Shown here one piece after another: positions 1 to 5,682 of a stretch of 5,695 nt of DNA. The notes under the pieces were generated by a model. It was given only the letters and a program-made list of their open reading frames with translations. It was not told the origin of the DNA and made no database searches. Both the position numbers and the translations under genes were made by a program. This DNA is from Burkholderiales bacterium (lineage in GTDB: Bacteria; Pseudomonadota; Gammaproteobacteria; Burkholderiales; Burkholderiaceae), in contig CAHJWV010000300.1 of NCBI GenBank assembly GCA_903643055.1, positions 1 to 5,695 of the forward strand, written 5' to 3'. Positions within the stretch are counted from its first letter, which is position 1, and every line of letters begins with the position of its first letter.

Positions 1-2
1 CC

Positions 3-1109
3 GCGTCGCACCCGTTGCAAGCCATCCGCGTGATGGTCAACGAGGCGCTGGACAAGCTCGAGGATTTGTTTGGCGGTCTGTACGAGGACGTGAGCAAAGG
101 GGGGCGGCCCAGCATTGCCCCGCAGAAACTGCTGCGCGCCATGGTGCTGCAGGTGCTGTATTCGGTGCGCTCGGAGCGCTTGCTGATGGAGCAGGTGCAA
201 TACAACCTGCTGTTTCGCTGGCTCATCGGCCTGTCGATGGACGACCGCGTATGGGTGCCCACCGTGTTCAGCAAGAACCGAGAACGGCTGATCAAGCACG
301 ACACGGTGGTGGCGTTCTTCAACGAAGTGCTGGCGCAGGCCGAGCGCAAGAACTGGCTGTCCAAGGAGCACTTCAGCGTGGACGGTACCTTGATCCAGGC
401 CTGGGCGGGCCATAAGAGCTTTGTGCGCAAGGACGGTGACGACGACGATGCCAGTGGCCAAGCCACGGGTGAGGATGCGCCAACCCATGCGCACGGCAAC
501 GAGAGTCCCGCCCAGGGTGGCAGCAAGGACAACGGCAAAGACTTCCGGGGCCAGTCGCGCAGCAACGACACCCACAGCTCCAAGACCGACCCGCACAGCC
601 GGCTGTACCGCAAGGGCAAGACGGCCAGTGAGTTGCGCTTCATGGGCCACACGCTCATGGAGAACCGCAACGGTTTGATCGTCAATGCCACCGTCACGCA
701 GGCCGATGGCCACGCAGAGCGGGTGGCGGCCAAGGCCATGATCAATGACGCCAGGCAGGTCAACCCCGAGGCTGCGATCACGCTGGGCGCTGACAAGGGC
801 TACGACGCGGCAGAGTTCATCGCCGAGTTGCAAAAGATGCAGGTCACGCCGCATGTGGCGCAGAACAAGTCCAGGCGCCGCTCGGCGGTGCCTGACGAGA
901 TCGCCCAGACCGATGGCTACGGCATGTCGATGCAGCGCAGGAAACGCATCGAGCAAGGCTTTGGCTGGGCCAAGACCGTCGGCCAGATTCGGCAAGTGAT
1001 GGTGCGCGGGCTCCAACGAGTCGACCAAATGTTCGTGCTGAACATGGCCGCCTACAACCTCGTACGCATGCGCACGCTGGGACAAGTCCGTCAGCAGGCG
1101 GCAGGATGA
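3..1109 (+). CDS. IS5-family DDE transposase, 5'-truncated by window edge
   Basis: Catalyses cut-and-paste transposition of its own element. The frame is open to the left edge: codons before the TTG at 15 read ASHP, matching the usual RVPxDHPLRAIR start region of this family. The TTG is therefore probably an internal Leu codon, and some 25-30 N-terminal residues lie outside the window. Counting from that TTG, the N-terminal DUF772-like region spans about 1-115. The catalytic acidic residues are D123 (SVDGTLIQAW), D260 (GADKGYD) and E313 (RKRIEQGFGWAKTVG). K320 lies six residues after the Glu-flanking positions, as in the IS5-type R-(3)-E-(6)-K signature. Between the first two Asp residues is a hydrophilic Asp/Gly/Ser-rich insert (about 140-182) that looks longer than in typical relatives. 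The catalytic core looks intact, so the element may still be active. Confidence 0.9.
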   Translation, partial: ASHPLQAIRVMVNEALDKLEDLFGGLYEDVSKGGRPSIAPQKLLRAMVLQVLYSVRSERLLMEQVQYNLLFRWLIGLSMDDRVWVPTVFSKNRERLIKHDTVVAFFNEVLAQAERKNWLSKEHFSVDGTLIQAWAGHKSFVRKDGDDDDASGQATGEDAPTHAHGNESPAQGGSKDNGKDFRGQSRSNDTHSSKTDPHSRLYRKGKTASELRFMGHTLMENRNGLIVNATVTQADGHAERVAAKAMINDARQVNPEAAITLGADKGYDAAEFIAELQKMQVTPHVAQNKSRRRSAVPDEIAQTDGYGMSMQRRKRIEQGFGWAKTVGQIRQVMVRGLQRVDQMFVLNMAAYNLVRMRTLGQVRQQAAG

Positions 1110-1235
1110 GGAGCGAAGGGCCCCAAAGGGCCTCGAAATGGCCCGAATCGGCTTTGAAACGAGCCTTCGAACCCTCATTGCGGGCCAAATCCACAAAATT
1201 GCGGCCCGACAGGGTCGGCGCGAGTATCGGTGCGC

Positions 1236-1254
1236 GGTATTTCAGCAGCCTGTT
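1236..1254 (+). repeat. Probable right terminal inverted repeat of the IS5-family element
   Basis: The bases around ggtatttcagcagcctgtt read on the opposite strand as a sequence beginning AACAGGCTGCTGAAAT. That resembles the ends I associate with a common subset of IS5-family elements. It lies about 130-145 bases after the transposase stop, a normal distance, and abuts the first recognisable receptor residues. The matching left repeat is outside the window, so the assignment rests on recall and context. Confidence 0.5.
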
Positions 1255-2617
1255 AATGGCCGATCCGTTGGAATGGCCCTTGGTTTTGATGTGCGTCGTG
1301 AGAGCTTCAAGGTCACGCCCACTGAAAACTTGAGTACAGGAGATATTGTTGGATTGGGCGTTTCTCAGGCTGATGCGAAACGCACTCATAATGCGGTATT
1401 CACGGAGTTTAATGTTCCCATTAATAACAAGCTGGAGATTCAAGCTGCGGGGCGCGTAGATAAATTCCCAGGCTTCAATGCGCATGTCTCACCCAAAATT
1501 GGTGCTCGATTTGAGGCAACCAAAGAGTTGTTGCTGCAAGGTACGATAGAAACTGGTTTCCGTGCACCCAATTTGACGGACAGTGCGACTTTAACGAATA
1601 CTGCTTTTTCAAATGGAATTTTTGATCCAAAACGTTGTGATCAAGCCCAATTATTGGCAAAGGACTTGACCGATCAAGCGCGTGCCTTACCGAATATCGG
1701 TCAAAATAAGGCGACCTTGTTAGCGCGTGCCGATTCTGTGCAATCAAATGAATGCACGGCAGGCGTTGCCAGCATTGTTAGAAATAATCCAGATCTGAAG
1801 CCGGAGGAGTCACGAAGCGTCAGCGTTGGGTTTGTATTTGAACCTTATAAAGACTTCAATTTCTCAATTGATTATTGGAATATCAAGCGAAAAAATGAGA
1901 TTGGCGTGAAATTAACCCAGGATTTTTTGGATGCCGAGGACAGCCTCGCTCCAAACATTGTTAATCGGGCCAGTGTCGGTTCTGACAAAACCTTTCTCAC
2001 TGCCGAGGAACGGGAGAAATATGGTGTTGATGTCGGTCCACTGACCTCGACCTCGGGTCAGTTTGAGAATGTTGCAAAAACCAAGGTCAGTGGTTTGGAT
2101 CTCAGCGCAAAGCATAGTTTCAACACGGAGGTTGGCAAAGTTGATTTGACGACCGAGGCAACTTATATGCTGGAATTGAGAAGCTGGAGCCGCACGCTTG
2201 AAGGTGGCGCAGGAGCTTATGGTGATAACCTGATTGGGCGATATGGAAACTCACGCATTGTGGCTAAATTTGGAGCTGCATTGAGCCGCGGAAATTTTGC
2301 GCATTCACTCCTTTAGACTTACAACAGTGCGACCTCACTGAATACGGATTATTTTGATAGTGAGTATACGCCCGAAGCCTGTGTGGATCGTGCTTGGGAT
2401 ACATGCAGAGTCGCTCCATACAATCGCTTGGATTACAATTTGAGCTATACCGGCATTAAAAATGCGACGCTGTCTTTCTTTGTTCGAAATGTTGGGTGAG
2501 CGTCCTCCTCTTGACTTGAGAGCTTTCAATAGCGACGGCAACAGTATAGTTCCACAATCGATTGACGATGTTCAAGGTCGTATGATTCGCTTGACACTAC
2601 AATACAAATTCTTCTGA
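1253..2617 (+). pseudogene. TonB-dependent outer-membrane receptor, C-terminal remnant
   Basis: This is the remnant of a TonB-dependent receptor, an outer-membrane beta-barrel that takes up substrates using TonB energy. About 450 C-terminal codons survive. Recognisable barrel segments include SVGMALGFDVRRESFK, ETGFRAPNL, NPDLKPEESRSVSVGF, an aromatic-rich strand with DYWNIKRKNE, and a C-terminal strand ending RLTLQYKFF with the terminal Phe typical of outer-membrane barrels. Plug, TonB box and signal peptide are gone, replaced by the IS5 element. Two further lesions are visible. A TAG stop at 2314-2316 is followed by 60 in-frame receptor codons. A frameshift at about 2491-2498 (ends NVG-stop) is followed in the next frame by ERPPLDLRAF and the native TGA at 2615-2617. 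An open frame from ATG 1138 to 2316 fuses about 38 IS-derived codons to the remnant and is unlikely to be a functional protein. Substrate unknown. The gene is clearly AT-richer than its neighbours. Confidence 0.88.
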
Positions 2618-2869
2618 TAACTGGTTGTTTGTTATGTCAAAGGGGCGGAATGAAAATTCCGCCTTTTTTTATTATCAAGGAGCCGCAGTTTGTTGCAGGC
2701 TAAATTGAAGATTCGAAATCGTTTCGAAAATCAAGTTGTTGAATTTCGCAAGTAAGGGCTTCGTTTCGGGCTGCACCAACATTCACGCGCCAACTTGCAA
2801 CAGTGGGATGGAAAACGTGCGCTCAGGCGCCACAATCGGCTTTTGCCTGCTGCCCTTGCTCCCTTGGTG
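2618..2869. other. Intergenic region, receptor pseudogene to unknown gene
   Basis: About 250 bases without a convincing gene. The first 50 hold the terminator. The remainder changes from AT-rich to GC-rich sequence between about 2760 and 2830, marking the return to host-like composition. It contains a short palindrome (TTCGAAA-tcg-TTTCGAA, 2712-2728) that could be an operator or hairpin. I could not identify a convincing sigma70 promoter or Shine-Dalgarno for the downstream gene. Confidence 0.5.
2644..2670 (+). terminator. Rho-independent terminator after receptor pseudogene
   Basis: A perfect 8-bp stem (GGCGGAAT at 2644-2651, ATTCCGCC at 2656-2663) closes a GAAA tetraloop and is followed directly by seven T residues. 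It lies 27 bases after the native stop of the receptor gene. It would act on plus-strand transcripts; in the other direction only three Ts follow the stem. Its good state suggests the receptor gene was once a proper transcription unit. Confidence 0.92.
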
Positions 2870-4123
2870 ATGTCCCATCCCGATGCTCCTGTCAAAACGC
2901 CACTCGGCCTCGACGAGTTGCGACACCGCACTCGGGGCTTGGGGCAGCGTTATCGAACCATCCTGTTGTTGGTCGATGGTCGGCGCTCGCTGGGAGAGGT
3001 GCTGGGCATGGCGCATGGTGCGGGCGCGCTGACCAGCCAATTCGAAGAACTGGTTCGGTTGGGGCTCGTGGAAATGCCGAGCGATATCGCCGTGTCCGAA
3101 GCATTGGAGAGTGCCGCCGGCAGCCTGGACACGATTCGCTTGACCAGCGTCGAGCTGGAAGTGCCGGTGCTCAGCCTCGATCTGCCTGAAGTTCAGCCGC
3201 AGGCGGGCCACGGCGGCCATTGGGATGCGACGCAGGTGCCTGACGCCACCGAATCAGCGGATGCCGATGCCGAACTGGCGGTTCAAGCGCCGCCGGGGCT
3301 TGCGCCTTCGGCCTTGCCGATGCTGTCGGCGATGGTGACCATGCACTCAACGCCGCCGCAAGTTCGAATTGAAACTTTGCCGGATGTCGTGGCCTCGCCT
3401 TTCGGCTCCGCCGAAGCTTCGGTATCGACCAGCCCTCATGTCGAAACCTTGTTTCGTGCGCTGGCCGAAGTCGTGACGCCGGCCAAGCCTCAAGAGCCCG
3501 CCGTGCCGGCATCGGTGCTGATTGCTGAGGCACGTGCCGCGGCTTCGCGGCGGCGTGGCCGCTCGCCGGGTGTGCCAGGCGCCGCACCGATGGCTTCTGT
3601 CGATGAATCCGCGGCCGCGCCGGAGCTTGACGCCGTGGCACCGCAGGCTGCAGCACCTGCCGATTTCATCGGCGATCCGGTGGCCGATTCCGGTGGTTCC
3701 AGCGGCGTGCCGCCTGCGTTGGCGCCGATGGACTGGCCCGAGCCTGCTGGGACCGCGGCCCCTCGCCAAGCCTTGCCCCAAGCGCGGGTGCGCGAGCGTG
3801 CCTCCCTCAGCGCCGACCATGTGCGCGTGCCGCCGCAGCAGACGGAAGATGAACTGCTGCAGCAGGTGCGGGGCATCTTGGTGGACGTGCTGCGGCTCGA
3901 TGGCCCATTGGTCGGCACCTTCAGCGCGGTTCGCGTGCGCACGGCCAAGACACAGAAACAGCTGATCGCGATGGTGTGGGACATCGAGCGCCAGCGCACG
4001 CATGTGCGCCGCTCGCGGCCGCAGCTGTTTGCGCTGGAGCGCGCTCGCGAGCTGCTGGGCATGGGCAACACGCTCGTGGCCTGGGACAGCCAGCCCAGCC
4101 TGCCCGATGAAAGCGGTGGCTGA
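2870..4123 (+). CDS. Uncharacterised protein with ordered ends and Ala/Pro-rich linker
   Basis: I do not recognise this 417-residue protein. No signal peptide or membrane segment is apparent, so it is probably cytoplasmic. Residues about 11-70 (LDELRHRTRGLGQRYRTILL, then VDGRRSLGEVL up to RLGLVEMP) look like a compact helical, possibly winged-helix-like domain. Residues about 130-320 are low-complexity Ala/Pro/Val-rich sequence, likely a disordered linker. Residues about 325-405 (TEDELLQQVRGILVDVLRLD, a strand-rich stretch with FSAVRVRTAKTQKQLIAMVW, then LFALERARELLGMGNTLV) form a second ordered domain with a basic RxRTHVRRSRP patch. I chose ATG 2870 because the N-terminal domain follows soon after it; the frame is open upstream to a TTG at 2795, but those 25 residues look noncoding. 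No clear Shine-Dalgarno is visible. Strong GC bias at third positions supports it as real. It sits 243 bases upstream of trxC. A regulatory or DNA-binding role is only a guess from the N-terminal fold impression. Confidence 0.8.
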   Translation: MSHPDAPVKTPLGLDELRHRTRGLGQRYRTILLLVDGRRSLGEVLGMAHGAGALTSQFEELVRLGLVEMPSDIAVSEALESAAGSLDTIRLTSVELEVPVLSLDLPEVQPQAGHGGHWDATQVPDATESADADAELAVQAPPGLAPSALPMLSAMVTMHSTPPQVRIETLPDVVASPFGSAEASVSTSPHVETLFRALAEVVTPAKPQEPAVPASVLIAEARAAASRRRGRSPGVPGAAPMASVDESAAAPELDAVAPQAAAPADFIGDPVADSGGSSGVPPALAPMDWPEPAGTAAPRQALPQARVRERASLSADHVRVPPQQTEDELLQQVRGILVDVLRLDGPLVGTFSAVRVRTAKTQKQLIAMVWDIERQRTHVRRSRPQLFALERARELLGMGNTLVAWDSQPSLPDESGG

Positions 4124-4136
4124 TCGGCAAGTTGCG

Positions 4137-4158
4137 ATCGGCCTGACGCCTGGCCGAT
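4137..4158 (+). repeat. Inverted repeat after the unknown gene
   Basis: A perfect 7-bp stem (ATCGGCC at 4137-4143, GGCCGAT at 4152-4158) encloses an 8-base loop, starting 14 bases after the stop at 4121-4123. There is no T-run behind it, so it is not a standard intrinsic terminator. It could stabilise the transcript end or assist Rho-dependent termination. Confidence 0.4.
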
Positions 4159-4340
4159 GTCGGTGAATTCCGCGGTGGTTTCTGAAGCGCTTTCTGATGT
4201 CCTTCATTGGCATCGATGGTGATGGCAGGCAGCCCGCGCTGCTGACGGGCGAACGCGACTTCAGGGTCTTTGAGGTGCCGGCTGGCAATCGGACCTTCGA
4301 TCGATCACCATGCCTTCATTGATATTCAACTGATCACCTC

Positions 4341-4360
4341 CGGGCCTGCTTGGGCCTGCT
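4341..4360 (+). repeat. Tandem 10-bp near-repeat upstream of trxC
   Basis: Two adjacent units, CGGGCCTGCT and TGGGCCTGCT, differ only in the first base. They end six bases before the trxC ATG and fill the place where a ribosome-binding site would be expected. Confidence 0.6.
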
Positions 4361-4366
4361 CCCATC

Positions 4367-4789
4367 ATGCTGATCGTCTGCCCGCAATGCCTGGCCACCA
4401 ACCGCGTGCCGATAGCGCGCGCCACGGAAGCGCCGGTATGCGGCAAATGTGCGACGGCCTTGTTGCCAGGCCATCCGCAGGTGCTGAGCGACGCCAGCTT
4501 CGATGCGGTGATTGCCAAGACCGAGTTGCCGGTGGTCGTCGATTTCTGGGCTTCCTGGTGCGGGCCCTGCCTGCAGATGGCTCCGCAATTCGAGCAGGCG
4601 GCGCAGCGGCTTCAAGGCCGCGTGCTGCTGGCCAAGGTCGATAGCGACGCCAACCCACGCACGTCGACACGCTTTGGCATCCGCAGCATTCCGACGCTGG
4701 TGCTCTTGCGCGGCGGCCAGGAGGTTCGCCGACAGGCCGGTGCCATGCAGGCTAGCGCCATACTTGAGTGGATTGGCGCGGGGGCTTGA
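4367..4789 (+). CDS. trxC: Thioredoxin 2 (zinc-finger thioredoxin TrxC)
   Basis: Cytoplasmic protein-disulfide reductase that keeps target proteins reduced, normally recycled by thioredoxin reductase with NADPH. The 140-residue length matches E. coli TrxC (139). The N-terminal zinc ribbon is complete: C5-P-Q-C8 and C25-G-K-C28, at the same positions as in E. coli. The thioredoxin fold follows, with VVVDFWASWCGPC giving active-site C65 and C68. The cis-proline is P109 in RSIPT, and the C-terminal helix ends ILEWIGAGA. ATG 4367 is fixed by the zinc-ribbon start MLIVCPQC. No Shine-Dalgarno is visible upstream; the sequence there is a tandem repeat of CGGGCCTGCT type. In other bacteria trxC is often induced by oxidative stress, but I see no OxyR site here. 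minC starts 79 bases downstream on the same strand, so co-transcription is possible, though the products are not functionally linked. Confidence 0.95.
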   Translation: MLIVCPQCLATNRVPIARATEAPVCGKCATALLPGHPQVLSDASFDAVIAKTELPVVVDFWASWCGPCLQMAPQFEQAAQRLQGRVLLAKVDSDANPRTSTRFGIRSIPTLVLLRGGQEVRRQAGAMQASAILEWIGAGA

Positions 4790-4814
4790 TCGATGCTTTA
4801 TCTCCCCAGAAACT

Positions 4815-4834
4815 GGGCGCATCGTGCTGCGCCC
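4815..4834 (+). repeat. Hairpin between trxC and minC
   Basis: A perfect 7-bp GC-rich stem (GGGCGCA at 4815-4821, TGCGCCC at 4828-4834) with a 6-base loop TCGTGC lies 25 bases after the trxC stop. No T-run follows, so it is at best a weak terminator. It also directly abuts the possible minC -10 box, so an operator role is conceivable. Confidence 0.45.
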
Positions 4835-4836
4835 GC

Positions 4837-4842
4837 TAAACT
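4837..4842 (+). promoter_or_regulatory. Possible -10 element of a minC promoter
   Basis: TAAACT (consensus TATAAT) lies 26 bases before the minC ATG, in an otherwise GC-rich gap. The hexamer 17 bases upstream (TGGGCG) is a poor -35 match, so this is only a candidate. If real, it would give minC a short leader of about 15-20 bases and separate Min expression from trxC. Confidence 0.25.
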
Positions 4843-4868
4843 CGCGGCCTTTCCTCCCTTGCCGCGCC

Positions 4869-5606
4869 ATGGCCGCTGTCCCTCGAGCAAATGCACCCGC
4901 CATCTTCGAATTGAAGAGCGCCCTCCTGACATTGGTGGCCGTGGTCTTGAAGACCACCGATGTCGGCGCGTTCGCGCGGGAGCTCGCGCAGCGCACCGCC
5001 GACAACCCCGGCCTCTTCGATCAAGATCCGGTGGTGATCGACCTTTCTCCGGTGCGCGACCAGACCGACCCGATCGACTTCGTCGCGCTGACGGCGCTGC
5101 TGCGCCAGCACAAGATGCAGCCCATTGCGGTCAAGGCCGGCAGCGCGGTGCAGATGGCCGCCGCCCTCGCTGCAGGCCTGACCGAAGCGCCGGAAAGCGC
5201 GCCGCAGCGGCCGCGCTCGGCCGGTGTGCCGGTGCCTGCCGAAGCGCCCCCAGCCGCCGTGCCATCGTCTGCGGTCACCTTGATCATCGACAAGCCGCTG
5301 CGCTCGGGTCAGCAGATCTATGCGCGGGGCGGTGATCTGGTGGTGTTGGCGGTGGTGAGCTTCGGTGCCGAGGTGATTGCCGACGGCAATATCCATGTCT
5401 ATGCACCGCTGCGCGGCCGGGCCATTGCCGGCGCGCGAGGCAACACCCAGGCGCGCATCTTCGCGACCTGCATGGAGCCGCAGCTGGTGTCGATTGCCGG
5501 CATCTACCGCACCACCGAAACCCCCCTGCAGGCCGATGTCCTGGGCAAAGTCGCCCAAGTGTGGCTGGATGGCGAGAAACTCGTGGTCGAGGCCTTAAAG
5601 CCTTGA
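4869..5606 (+). CDS. minC: Septum-site determining protein MinC
   Basis: Inhibitor of FtsZ ring assembly. MinD recruits it to the membrane at the cell poles so that division occurs at mid-cell. The 245-residue product has the two-domain MinC layout. The N-terminal FtsZ-inhibiting domain is at about 11-105 (FELKSALLTLVAVVLKTTD, then VVIDLSP, IDFVALTALLRQHKMQPIAV). A Pro/Ala linker is at about 106-134. The C-terminal beta-helix dimerisation and MinD-binding domain is at about 135-243. It contains the conserved RSGQ motif (145-148), which is required for MinD binding in E. coli, then QIYARGGDLVVL, GAEVIADGNIHVY, LRGRAIAGARGNTQARIF and LVSIAG. ATG 4869 is chosen because the family N-terminus begins just after it; upstream codons in this frame overlap trxC out of frame. 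No clear Shine-Dalgarno precedes it. minD follows after 76 bases, the usual minCD order. Length is close to E. coli MinC (231). Confidence 0.95.
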   Translation: MAAVPRANAPAIFELKSALLTLVAVVLKTTDVGAFARELAQRTADNPGLFDQDPVVIDLSPVRDQTDPIDFVALTALLRQHKMQPIAVKAGSAVQMAAALAAGLTEAPESAPQRPRSAGVPVPAEAPPAAVPSSAVTLIIDKPLRSGQQIYARGGDLVVLAVVSFGAEVIADGNIHVYAPLRGRAIAGARGNTQARIFATCMEPQLVSIAGIYRTTETPLQADVLGKVAQVWLDGEKLVVEALKP

Positions 5607-5665
5607 CCGGTTGAACTGGCCGCTGCGCTCTTGCTCAGAGTGGCAGTAGGCTCGATGTTATTTTT

Positions 5666-5672
5666 GAAAGGA
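5666..5672 (+). promoter_or_regulatory. Ribosome-binding site of minD
   Basis: GAAAGGA lies 10 bases before the ATG at 5683. It is a moderate Shine-Dalgarno match and supports that start. It is the only reasonable plus-strand ribosome site seen ahead of any gene in this window. Confidence 0.6.
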
Positions 5673-5682
5673 TCCGCTCCAG

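Larger units (their letters stand above)
1..1254 (+). mobile_element. Partial IS5-family insertion sequence (left end outside window)
   Basis: This is the right-hand portion of an insertion sequence with an IS5-type DDE transposase ending at 1109. About 145 noncoding bases follow, up to a probable right end near 1252-1256. That end is inferred in two ways. A sequence typical of an IS terminal repeat (ttcagcagcctgtt) lies there. The reading frame crossing it also switches at that point from unrecognisable residues to TonB-receptor barrel sequence. A small hairpin (GGCCC/GGGCC, 1119-1132, CAAA loop) follows the transposase stop. The left inverted repeat and the target duplication cannot be seen, so the right boundary is uncertain by a few bases. 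The element interrupts the receptor gene that follows. Confidence 0.8.
4124..4366. other. Intergenic region between unknown gene and trxC
   Basis: About 240 bases without a confident gene. It holds the hairpin at 4137-4158 and an open 41-codon plus-strand frame (4197-4322) with no recognisable product and no good ribosome site. On the reverse strand there is a perfect Shine-Dalgarno-like GGAGGTGATC (4332-4341) ahead of a 22-codon frame (4329 down to 4261). A 10-base tandem near-repeat lies at 4341-4360. A promoter for trxC is expected here but none is convincing. Confidence 0.45.

Noticed and set aside
844..1485. Minus-strand open frame of 213 codons across the IS end and receptor start
   Set aside because: It spans the IS/receptor junction, has no recognisable domain, and is antisense to real coding sequence.
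2677..2755. AAGGAG followed by a TTG-started 20-codon frame after the receptor terminator
   Set aside because: Too short, with a weak start codon and no recognisable product; probably chance in an AT-rich spacer.
2795..2869. Upstream TTG start for the unknown gene (25 extra residues)
   Set aside because: No Shine-Dalgarno precedes it. The extra residues are Arg/Leu/Ala-rich without family character, and ATG 2870 lies just before the ordered N-terminal domain.
3347..4288. Long minus-strand open frame (313 codons) opposite the unknown gene
   Set aside because: It is antisense to a well-biased plus-strand gene in GC-rich DNA. Its translation is rich in Arg, His and Ala with no recognisable domain, as expected for a shadow frame.
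4197..4322. 41-codon plus-strand frame starting MSFIGIDGDGRQ
   Set aside because: High-GC codon use makes it slightly protein-like, but there is no ribosome site and no recognisable family. It is kept only as a possible fragment in the intergenic description.
4512..4868. Upstream extension of the minC frame
   Set aside because: It would overlap trxC in another frame. MinC homologues begin at about the ATG at 4869.
4334..5005. Minus-strand open frame of 223 codons across trxC and the start of minC
   Set aside because: Overlaps two confidently identified genes on the other strand and has no family-like motifs.
4836..5558. Minus-strand open frame of 240 codons opposite minC
   Set aside because: Fully antisense to minC; composition is that of a GC-rich shadow frame.
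5631..5661. Possible minD promoter (TTGCTC with TGTTAT)
   Set aside because: Spacing is 19 bases and both boxes are poor matches. minC and minD are probably co-transcribed.
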